DNA of 64,000 bases, taken from positions 992,001 through 1,056,000 of the forward strand of contig PYIU01000010.1 in assembly GCA_003415625.1 (NCBI GenBank), given 5' to 3'. Origin of the DNA: Aquanectria penicillioides (Eukaryota > Ascomycota > Sordariomycetes > Hypocreales > Nectriaceae). How positions within the stretch are numbered: the first letter of the stretch is position 1; every line of letters begins with the position of its first letter. The notes beneath the pieces were generated by a model. The model did no database searches. It worked only from the letters and a program-made list of their open reading frames with translations, and was not told the origin of the DNA. The position numbers were made by a program, and so were the translations under genes. Below, one piece after another: positions 47,630 through 57,370 of the stretch.

Positions 47630-49262
47630 CTAAATGGGCGACACCCACGTCGTCCTCCTCGTGTTGTGGTCCACAAAGTACGGCTTGCCTTTGTCCGTTA
47701 TCCTGATTTCCCAACCACTAGGCAATTTACCTTCCCCTGCCTCATCTAATTTTCGGCGGGAGCTATTTTTGCTCCTGCTTGAGCTTGAGCTGGTTGGCTT
47801 TCCAGTCTGCGCTATCACAGAGGCATTGTCAAAGGAGTCCTTCCCTACCAAGGTGCCGTACTCATTCCGCCAGGCAGGATTGAAGTTGTCCAAGTGCGCA
47901 TCGAGGGCGCTGCCTTTGGGTTTGCGTTCAGCCTCCGTCGTGGCGAGCTTCAATTCGCTGATTTGTTGGCCAAGGCCGTTCAGTCGTGACTCGTACGAAT
48001 TCCTGTCCAAGTCTCGCTCGATTCGAAGGCGCTCGATCTCGCCTAGGTGCTCACGCTGCATCTCCTGCATCTTCTCCCTGTACTGTCGTCTCTCATTCTC
48101 GTTTTCCTGAACACGTTTTTCGAGCTTCTGAATCTTTTCCTCGTGCATCTTCTCCATGCTCACCCTGAGCTCCTGGATTTCTTGGTCCTTGCGTTTCAGC
48201 TCTGCTTCTTGCTTCAACTGTTCTTGCCGGTGCATTTCCACCAATTCTCGGTCGCGTGTTTCCATGGCCTCTTCTAGGTCTTCCTTGCTCTCCTGGATCC
48301 TCCGTAAGAGCTCATCGCGTTCCTTTTTGAACTCGCTCTGCAGCTCCCGACCGGCGGACGTCTCGTCGAGGTCGATGCCGGAGTCAACCATCTCAGCCTG
48401 AATAGCCAGTTTCATGTCTCCGAGGGGCCTCTCCGTCCACCCAGGCACAAATTCGGCAATGGATGTTAGTGCTGACTCGGGATTGTTTTGATGTCGGCGC
48501 ACTCGAGCACCCAGGCCGACAAAGTAGCCCCAGAAGTCCTCGGTGTGTCTGAGTCTTTTTTCTCGGTCATCGCCTATGGCATTTTCGACGTGTTCCCAGA
48601 ATGTGGTGAGGAATATCACGTTCTGCACGCCGTTTGTGCCGCAGAGCCTCTTGAACATGACCAAGTTTCGCCGGGCGCAGCCTGACATTCGGTTGTCGGA
48701 AATGCGGTGGAGATAGAGGATGCCTCGAAGCCAAATTTTTGTCTGGTACGTCTGCGTCAACCAAGTGGCAATCTCCTTCAAAATCTCAGTGTCGCTCCGA
48801 TTCGTGTCGTCGAAACCGGGCGTGTCGACGAGGTAGACATTGGCTTCGGGACTAAATTGCCTGCACCGATGGACGCGGACCTCTTGGGTGCCTGGTGGAG
48901 CGGGGAGCGAGAGATTAGCATGAGAATCGCAAGTGACCATGGAGGTGGTTGGACTTACAGGATTCGAGAGCTCCCGGAGGACTGATCCGGACCTCTTCCT
49001 CCGTGCAGTGCGAGATGAACGTGCTCTTGCCTGCGCCAGTCATGCCCATGACTGCGATGAAGATGTCACGGTCGGTGGGCGTGAAGGGGCTTTCGAACGT
49101 GTCCTTGTATCCATGCTCATGCTTCGTTTCCATTTCGGGAGTGAAAGGCGGAGGAGATTCTTGGTCACGAGGACTTGGTGGTTCGGGATAGACGGGCACG
49201 GCTGGACCTGGATTTCCAAGCCATTGTGGCAGATTATCCCCGAAATCGTCTTTGGAGGCCAT
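47630..49262 (-). CDS. AIG1-like GTPase with coiled coil and C-terminal WW domain
   Basis: 521 residues, exons 49262-48959 and 48891-47630. A Pro-rich N-terminus ([16 protein letters not shown]) precedes the G domain: P-loop GMTGAGKST (residues 73-81), a Thr after the splice as likely G2, DTPGFDDT (G3) and a hydrophobic LTTFW strand where the G4 motif is expected. [10 protein letters not shown] is shared with the neighbouring paralogue. A long coiled coil spans about residues 280-440. The last 33 residues are a WW domain: LPSGWE, then YFVDHNT and a closing TTW, with both Trp and the Pro-binding Tyr/Phe. It is head to head with the GTPase at 50103. WW domains bind PPxY or Pro-rich ligands; its partner is unknown. 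Confidence 0.88.
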
Positions 49263-50102
49263 CTGTGTGAATATCGATGAAGAGAGAGAAGAGTGGGGGC
49301 AGATGCTGATGACGAGCAAACAAATGTAAATGTGTGAGTGCTGAGACGGACCGCCTGCGCAGCACATTTAAAAATCGGCGGCAGAGCTGGGACTTCTTCT
49401 GGCTATACAACTCCAGCTGAGTACGAACAACATCACTACGGCCTTTCTTGTCTGCCTTCCGGCCGGCATGGCGCAGCAGTTGCGTGAAAACGGCCCCATA
49501 GCAAGCGAGCATGTATCATGCATGGCGTCTATGGCTTCTGGGGGCTGGTTTCCAATACTACTGTGCGTACGATGCTCATCCGCCCAGTTCCGCACAACTG
49601 CGGAATACAGGGCCTATGATCTCTCTCTTTAGGGATCCCCAGCCCGTTCAGCTTTCGAAGTGTTGCACTGAGCCCCAGGTCACACTGGATTCTCAGCTCC
49701 ACCAACAGTGCACAGCCCCTGGAGTGTTTGGATATGATTGGTGGCCTGATTAGGAGCTTCCAATAATGTCTTTACGCTGTGCAGAGATAGACCCCGGCCT
49801 TTCATGTGGCGATACTCGTTGATTGGTGGCCTGGTTTTGACACCTGGTCTCGAGTGAGATTCAACCATGGGTCGCCGAGGGGCCTAATAATGCCGTCACG
49901 CATTCCCCCCTGCAAAGAGTTCGCCTTGTGGATGGCTGTGCAGCAGGCAAGATTCCGCTTGGGGGGAACACGCGCCTAATAAATGTGCGGGGCGGGCGCG
50001 TAAACAAGTCGGCTCACGACATTCGAGGTCCAACTCGATTCATTTTTGTCAACACAAAGTGTTGGCGTGGTATTGCTGAATACCAATTCGACATTGCCGA
50101 TA
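49263..50102. other. shared promoter region of two GTPase genes
   Basis: 840 bp between head-to-head paralogues. No gene recognised. A TTTAAA near 49368 could serve the minus-strand gene. Confidence 0.45.
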
Positions 50103-51671
50103 ATGGAGTAGGTTACTTCTACTTCCAAAATCCGTGTGTTTGTTCTCGACAGTCGTCGCTAATATTGAACAGTCAATCAGATTCTCCCCAAGATGTAGTG
50201 ATCCTAGTGATGGGAATTACTGGCGTCGGCAAGAGCACATTCATTTCGAAACTCACCGGCCAAGATGCGGGTATCGGTCATGAGTTAACATCTTGTGAGT
50301 ATCGCTCGTCTTCATCCCAGTGCTAGGCTAATTTTGAAGTCAATAGATACCAAAGGTGTCGACCTCTATAGCATGGAGCGCCATGGCCGCAGAGTATACC
50401 TCGTGGACACGCCTGGTTTCAATGATACCTGGCGCTCAGACGCAGACGTCCTGAGAGAGGTGGCATTTATCTTGTGCCAAATCTATCGGCAAGGCCTCAA
50501 GTTTGGTGGCATCCTGTATCTGCATCGTATATCCGATAACCGCGTGAGCGGCACGACAATGCGCAACTTTAAACTCTTGGAAGCCATCTGCGGCGATGAA
50601 GCTGCCCAGCGCGTGCTTCTTGTCACTACAATGTGGGACATGGTTCACACTGGAAGTCTGGACGATAGCGAGGTCGAAAGTCGAGAAATGCGATTGGGAT
50701 CCACCTGGGATTACTGGGGGAAGCTGTGCCACCAGGGAAGCCAACTAAAACGACACTACGGAGACGAACTGTCTGCGCTGTCCATCGTCGACGGCCTAAT
50801 AGCTCTAAATGACAGGGATGGGTATCTGGTGCAGCGGATCCAGCGAGAATTAGTCGACGAGAACAAGACTCTGGTCGAAACTACAGCGGGCAAGGAACTC
50901 TGGGATGAATCTCGAATCGTCGAGCAGCGGTACCGCTCCGAGCTTGCCTTGCTCGAGCGCGGCGTGTATCACGACGAGCAAAACGGCAGGACTACTCAGC
51001 AACTCCGGCAGGATCTTGAAGACATACAACGCGCGCAACGCGAGCTGGACACATCATTGAAGAATCTCATTGCCCAGCGGCAACGAGAGTACAGCCAGGT
51101 TCTGCAAAAGGTGCGCCAAGAGCAAATGCGGCTCTCTGAAGAGATTCGAGGCGGTCAGAGCAGACTCGATGCGCTCAGTGTAGATGTTGACGATTACGAT
51201 GCCACAATCGAAGAGGAACGTCGACAATGGAGACTGCGGCGTGAGTGGCTTCATCGAGAACGGCAAAAAGGTAGTCGTAGGGAGCCAAGCGTAGAGAGAG
51301 AGCTGCAGCGAATCACTCGGGAAGAGACGGACTTCCAAGAGCACTTTGACGATCTCAGAAGCGAAAACGAACAACGCATCACGGAAATATCACAAAAAGT
51401 CCAGAAGCTGAGGAAAAGAGACGTCATGAAGCGTAACTTGGCTCCGTTCTTGGCTGTGCTTGCGGGAGGCGGAATGGTCGCTGCAGGCCTCGTCACAGGG
51501 GTTGTGCCTTTGGCTGGAGCTGGCTTTGGTATCGGGCTCACGGCGGCGAGCAAGTTTAGTTTGTCACGGACGCCAAGTCCAAATGCTAAACAATCAACTA
51601 GCGAAACTCCGTTTCATACACCATTATGCCTGAACGGGAGCCAGGGGGCGGCGGGAGCTAGTATTAACTAA
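50103..51671 (+). CDS. AIG1-like GTPase with coiled coil and hydrophobic hairpin
   Basis: About 483 residues. The G domain is certain: P-loop GITGVGKS, DTPGFNDT and HRISDNRVSG, shared with the divergent neighbour. Exons 50173-50294 and 50347-51671 splice cleanly. No Met precedes the P-loop in the frame, so a first exon is needed; ATG at 50103 plus two bases, with donor gtaggt and intron 50108-50172, gives MDQSDSPQDVV. That 5-nt exon is a proposal. Coiled coils cover about residues 220-390. Near the C-terminus lies a Gly-rich hydrophobic hairpin (LAVLAGGGMVAAGLV, then VVPLAGAGFGIGL) that may insert into membrane, recalling GIMAP proteins. It lacks the WW domain of its neighbour. Confidence 0.85.
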
Positions 51672-51836
51672 GATGAATCTATGGTTTAGGCGGTCGCGTT
51701 AGGTGTGACATCCAAGGAGGCTGGTAAATGAATAGACGAGTTTAATGGATAGCTTTGCAGCTTTATGTTCAAGATGCATAGAAAGTGTTTACATACAAAA
51801 GATATTACAGAATGCACAGAGTTCGACTATATTTCA

Positions 51837-53024
51837 CTAATTGGATGTTTCATCAACAACAAGCTCGAGACCCAACAACCAGTCGTTGTGATGCACCATT
51901 CCTTGAATATATCTCTCCCTTGCCTCCAGCCATTCCGTCTTGCTAGGCGTGCCTGAACTTCTCAACTCTTCCAAAATATCCTTCTCGTTCTCGAGCGTGG
52001 CCCCGGATCTGGCAATTGCCCACAGAAAAGATAGTGGGACAAACCCCAGTCCTCCAAATCGCGTAATCGGCTTTGCAACAACCCAATTCTCGTCACTTGA
52101 TATCGCGACTGGCATCAGCATCTCATTTGCTTTACAGGACAGTTCATTATCCCCTCTTGCGTCAAAGTCCTGCACCACTAGCATAACAACGCCTTTCCCA
52201 TAGTTTTTAGAGCTTGTGGGACGTACCAAACTGCTGCTAACAGGACGAGGTGGAACAGGGGATGGTGAAGCCTCGAGTTTGCGAGATCTCAGCTTTTTCC
52301 ATGACTCTTTGACAGCGTTATGGTATGGTTTAGAACCCAGAAGTTCTCTATCAAACCCAAATATCATGCTCATTTTAGACAGCGCATCGGTGGATGTACT
52401 GACAAATGAAAGCCTGGAATTCCCATCAGGCAGCCACCGCAACGAGGAGCTGTCGTCTGTCAACCTCTTGAACAATGCCACATTATCAGAGGTAGTTAAA
52501 ACTCGACCTTGTTCATTATCATCGCGCCTATGCTTTGATTAGGACATATGCATTTCCATCCAGTTAGAACTATAGACCCACAGTGCAATGACGGACAGAA
52601 GCAGATGGATTGCTTGTATTTGATCCCGTATCATGTCTTTGATTGGAAGGAGAGCAGTCTCGTCAAGGGTATATTTTACTCGAGTCCACCACTTCAGACC
52701 ATTGCCAGCTTGTAGTTCCAGCTGAGCATCCTGGATTCGATAAGATATATATTGAACTGCTGTATTGCATGCTGCTAGAGACTCTTTTAGGGCGATGTCT
52801 AGGGTGTTGTCCTGGAGTATGGATGATTCCCGTTTGCGGAGGATACTTTCCAGTTCAGTCGTCGAAGCCTCAAGTGCAGACAGCTGTGCGACCAGTGATG
52901 ATATGCTCATGGGACAAGCCTTTATCCCCTCGTGAAGTGTTCCAAGAGCTGATTTTGCCTTCACTATGAGGGATATGAGGGAGCCGCAGGAGACGGCCAA
53001 GCCCAATAATGAGACTGGATCCAT
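51837..53024 (-). CDS. HeLo-like/PigL_N N-domain fused to an SH3 domain
   Basis: 377 residues, exons 53024-52582 and 52527-51837. The donor is taken as GTGGGT, which keeps phase and removes a stop. The N-terminus MDPVSLLGLAVSCGSLISLI and the following helices match fungal HeLo-like/PigL_N regions that head NLR and related proteins; the helical part continues through VALFKRLTDDSSSLRWL. After a Pro/Ser-rich linker (SPSPVPPRPVSSS) comes an SH3 domain at about residues 260-316: VVQDFDARGDNELSCKANE, ENWVVAKP and GFVPLSFL. SH3 domains bind PxxP ligands. It sits 166 bp after the GTPase gene (tail to tail). HeLo domains can act in membrane-linked cell death; that role is only inferred here. Confidence 0.75.
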
Positions 53025-53859
53025 CTGCAGTAAGAAGCCATGTATGCGGTGAAGGATATTGGAAGTTTCGGAGGTGACAGGGAACAAAATAACGTAATGG
53101 CAAAACACAAAAGTGTTGAAGTAGAACAAGGCGAATTCCGCCCAGTTCTAGCCAGCGGCTAGTTCTGGCATCTGATTGGGGATAAGGCTTTATGGCGTTC
53201 TAAAAGGGTGTCGACACCCCACTCGCTTTGCCACTCTTGCTATGCATCCTCGATATACTGGCTGGATTGAGGCGCAGCTGAGGCCAAGTTTCCAAAAGAC
53301 GACCGTAACTGGACTGGGCGATCAGAATGCGAAACGCAAGATGGTTATTTTCCTACTCTGATTGGTCATCGACTTGCTCTCTAAGTCGGGTCTTGGTAAC
53401 CGCGAGACCTTGCTATGGCGTTCCTGTGCTACTTGAGGTTAGACCTAATGATTGGATCATTGATTGATATCGGCGTTTCAAAGCTGTGGCTACCTAGTAG
53501 TAGACAACGGCCAAAAAGAGCCAGATCAGAATGGCAAACATTTAGTGATTCAAAATCACAACATCCTTGTATATATAACATTCACTGTTAAAACCAACAC
53601 GGTCCTGGTAAGATTCAAAGTGCCATTACGTTGCGCCTGACTTTTGTAAACTTAGAAACAATCAGCACTTCAAAGTTCCCACTCGGGACATGACAATAGG
53701 TGGAGGTTTATTGGGCAATTCAGCAAGCACACCTTGGAAACACCTGATTGATAACCTGGAGCTTGATTCGCAGCTGATGGGCTCCGATTTTCAAGAAAGA
53801 TAATCATCAGCTAATACGTAATCATATGCTGAATTGCCACGCCGTTAGGCGGTTTTGCA
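53025..53859. other. promoter region, HeLo-SH3 / NLR remnant
   Basis: Intergenic space between divergent loci. No gene, repeat or RNA recognised. Confidence 0.4.
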
Positions 53860-56441
53860 ATGGCTGGAGTCGTATTTCACGGGCCCATCACTGGTCGTAG
53901 TATCATCGGCAGCGTCAACGCATCGGGAGGCGGGGTTGTCAACATCAACAACAACTCTAGAGATGCGGACGAGGCTGCTGAATGCCTTCAGGCACTTTTC
54001 GCAACTGACCTGGCCAGTGATAGCGACGAGATAATAACTACCAAAGGCCAACGAACAGGTGGGACTTGTAAATGGATCGAGTCGACTCCGCAGTATCAGA
54101 CCTGGATGCAATCCGCATCCGGATTGCTCTGGATATGTGGAGCTCCTGGCCAAGGGAAAACGTTCATTGCCGTCCATCTCTCCGAGGCCATGGAGGCATT
54201 GACAGAGACACGGAGTGATATCGTTCCCATCTTTTTCTTCCGCAACAACAGGGAAAGAAGCAAAAGTTCCGCGGTCAACGTTCTGCGAGGGTTGATATAG
54301 CTGTTAAAGCAGCAATCTTCTTTAATGCCAGTCATTCTTTCTCCGTGGAAGACACAAAAGGAAAATCTCTTTAGAGAGTCCTCCTTTGAGACTCTATGGA
54401 GAGTTTTCTTGGGGATGATGGAGAAAATCAGCAACCAGACGGTTTACTGTGTGCCTGACGGCTTGAATGAACTCGATGATGAGTCTCAGGAAAGCTTTTG
54501 AGCAAGCTGAGAACTTTTTTCAAGACCAACATGGATTCGAACCCCAGATTGAAAATCATAGTACTCAGCAGAGAATACCCCAATCGGATCAAGGATGCTC
54601 TTGCTAGATTTCCCCACATCCGGATAGGCGACGCGCATGAGTTTCTGTCCGACATCCAGGTCTACATCTCCGATCAGGTGTGGATTCTTGCAGAAAGGAG
54701 AGGAATCGTCGATAAGAAATTCAGAGACCGAATAGAGGAGATATTTGAGGAGCGATCCGAGGGCACGTTTCTGTGAGCCAGCTTCATATCGAAGAGCTGC
54801 GCGATGCCGTGCACATCAAAGGGACAAATTTCCTCACCCCTGAGGAAGTTTGTCGTGAAGTTATAAAATCTTGCGGTCACATACTTTAAGTAACTGAAGT
54901 GGAGTACTACAACGTGGGAGAGGTCGATGAGGTCACGCTGGTGCACCAGAGTGCCGAAGACTTTCTTGACGCAAGTCGCACAAGAATCGCCATGGTGGAC
55001 GAGAAGGAGGGACACGAGCACATTACAAATTACTTGATCGATTATATTTGTCACGGTCGTCTCGACTGTGATAAATCTGAGGTGGAAGGAAGGTACCCTC
55101 TCGTAAACTACGCCTATGAGTGGTGGCCGTGGCACTTGGAACAACTAGGGGACGACTTCAAGAGCGAAATGACTTCTTTTTCAAAGAGTCTTCGCAGCTG
55201 CGGCGTGACTGGGATCGCCAAAATCCCAAAATGACATACAGTCCAGACACGCCGATACTGATACTGCACATGGCCTGCAGAGAAAACATGTCTCACTTGG
55301 CTAAATGGTTGCTGGAGAAGAATATGTGGTGGTATTGACTTGGCTTGGACAAGAGTCTCGACCAAGCCTGGGAGGGTCGATCTGCGAAAACACCACTTTA
55401 CTTGGCTTACGAAAGGAAGAGTAAAAAAATTTTTGGTCTCCTTCTTGACGCCGGCGCTGACATTAGTGTCGGAGACTGGGACGAGCAAACTGTCATCTAT
55501 AATGCCCTAGATACCGGACTTGAAGACTTTGCCGGTTTTTTAGTGGAAACAAACCAAGCTCAAAAACTGTTGGGCCGACGTAGGAAGAATTATCTTTATG
55601 CCGCAGCATGTAGTGGACCAGAGAAGATGTGTCAGCTTTTAATCGAGAAGCATCATCTCGGCATTAACTTTCAAGATAGACATGGAAATAGTGGACTTTT
55701 CGGCGCGGTTGAAATCGGGATTGGCACCTAGTGCGGACATTTGTCAAGGAGTGGCACGCCGATATTGACCACCACCGAATGCTCAAAACCGAACTTGGCT
55801 ATCCTGCAGCATATTTGCATGAGATATTGTCTTTTCTGGTCAATGATTTGGATGTGAACATTAACGTAACAGATGGAGAGGGCTGTCACATCTTGTGCAG
55901 CGTGCTTGTAGGCATAGATTGCGAGAGTTTACAGGTTTGGCAATCTTTTGGAGTCAACTTCGAATGGCGTCACGATCAAGGTATGACACCGCTTTATTGT
56001 GCATTGCTGCATCCTGTTTTCGGGGCCGTCTCGAACGACGTTTTACAACTCATCCTACACAATGGCCAGCCGGACATTAACTCTCAGAACGACAATGGTC
56101 AAACGCCTTTGCATGCCCTGGTTCGAGGATTCTGCACAGTGGGTAATAATGATGTCCCTAGAAGAATCCTTGAATTTACTTCGACTCTATTGGACCATGG
56201 GGCCGACCGGCACATCGAAGATGCTGAGAGAAAAAAGCCGATCGACATTGCTCGCGAATTGCTGAAAAATGCAGGCAATGAGGAAATTGAAATAGTCCAA
56301 CGCTTTCAATCCGTCATTGAGGTGCTTGAAGACTATTCAACTGTTTCAGTGGACTCTAGAAAAGAACCGCCGAAATTTGAGCTTGAGAAATGGGACAACA
56401 TTGATGTGCAGGCAAGTGATCATAAAGAGGATGGAACATAA
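53860..56441 (+). pseudogene. NACHT-ankyrin NLR remnant
   Basis: A fungal NLR in pieces. Residues about 5-32 form a short Gly/Asn/Ile-rich motif (HGPITGRSIIGS then GGGVVNINNN), then a NACHT domain with Walker A GAPGQGKT, LFRESSFETLW, a Walker B-like DGLNE (usually DGLDE) and KIIVLSREYPN; a winged-helix-like part with VTLVHQSAEDFL; then ankyrin-like repeats (TPLYLAYERKSKKIFGLLLDAGAD, INSQNDNGQTPLHALV, LLDHGADRHIEDAERKKPID). Lesions: TAG 54298-54300, one-base losses near 54490, 54773, 55176-55181 and 55725, TAA 54887-54889 and TGA 55336-55338. The order of domains is still legible, so decay is recent. No joined product is implied. Confidence 0.88.
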
Positions 56442-56685
56442 TGCACTACAATATCTTGGCGGTATTGTTTTCTCCTCGCGAAAAAAACGGCCTCCTTAGC
56501 ATGATTTACCGGATGAAAACATCTGTTAGTATAGGATTGTTTTATTCGATTGGGATTCCTTCCCTGTCGAGCCTTTCGATATGCTTTGGGTTTGATGGCT
56601 ACTTTACAGCGTGCTGATCCAGTATGCACTCTATGATGGTGCCCGCCATGCTTTTTCCGAACGTAGTGGAAATAATATCGTAGGG

Positions 56686-56833
56686 ACTCGATAAATTGGC
56701 CGCTTAGTCTGCCCCATTAAAACCGTCACTGAAGACAATTGGCCACATCAGACTGGACTATCCCGTGATCTGGATGCATAAATCATGTTCAGCTAACTAT
56801 CTTAAGCAAGGATCTGCGGCCAATTTATCGAGT
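56686..56833. repeat. 148-bp segment bounded by perfect 18-bp inverted repeats
   Basis: Left arm 56686-56703 and right arm 56816-56833 are exact reverse complements (actcgataaattggccgc on the left). The 112 bp between them have no frame. It could be a MITE-like element or a transcribed hairpin. No clear target-site duplication is visible. Confidence 0.7.
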
Positions 56834-57112
56834 TTATACGGTATTCATAGTCGGCCTGCATCTTAGTTAACTTGTTGTACGCAGAAATCCGATTCCACCC
56901 GTCATCGAATGTATATTGTCGATTCGTCCTGTCGCGGACAAGGCAATCATATATATGCCACACCCCTCTTGTGCTATCTAGGCCTCGGATTTCAGCCACA
57001 GACTTCCTGATTCAACCTGTCCCAAGGCAGATTCCTGAATAATTAACCATGTATTAAGTCTTACGCTTGAACGGGCGAATTGCGGTGTGGCTGCAGCTCA
57101 GCCTCACTACGC

Positions 57113-57150
57113 AGCCTGATCACGCATAGCCTGATCACGCACAGCCTGAG
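57113..57150. repeat. 15-bp direct repeat with TGATCA cores
   Basis: Two copies of agcctgatcacgca plus one base and a partial third, about 220 bp upstream of the zinc-finger gene start. May be promoter elements. Confidence 0.6.
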
Positions 57151-57370
57151 AGCGAAGATGTCTCCCAACTCGTCTGTACCCAGAACGAACACAAACTCGC
57201 CAAACTCATACTATTGTGAAGCTGCACCGCCAATACGATCGCTGTAGGTACCGGCTCCGTGTCTTGTCCCTCTCATATATCCAGCGCCGTGCGCTGCGAC
57301 TTCGAATCAGGTACGAACCTGTGCGCACTACTGTGTGTGTGTTTTTGCCTCATAGCCAGAACACAGCAAC

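Larger units (their letters stand above)
56442..57370. other. intergenic with inverted repeat
   Basis: No gene. Contains an 18-bp inverted repeat pair and a 15-bp direct repeat, listed separately. Confidence 0.5.

Noticed and set aside
53860..54300. Short standalone NACHT protein
   Set aside because: The frame continues past TAG 54298-54300 with clear NACHT sequence, so it is part of a broken longer gene.
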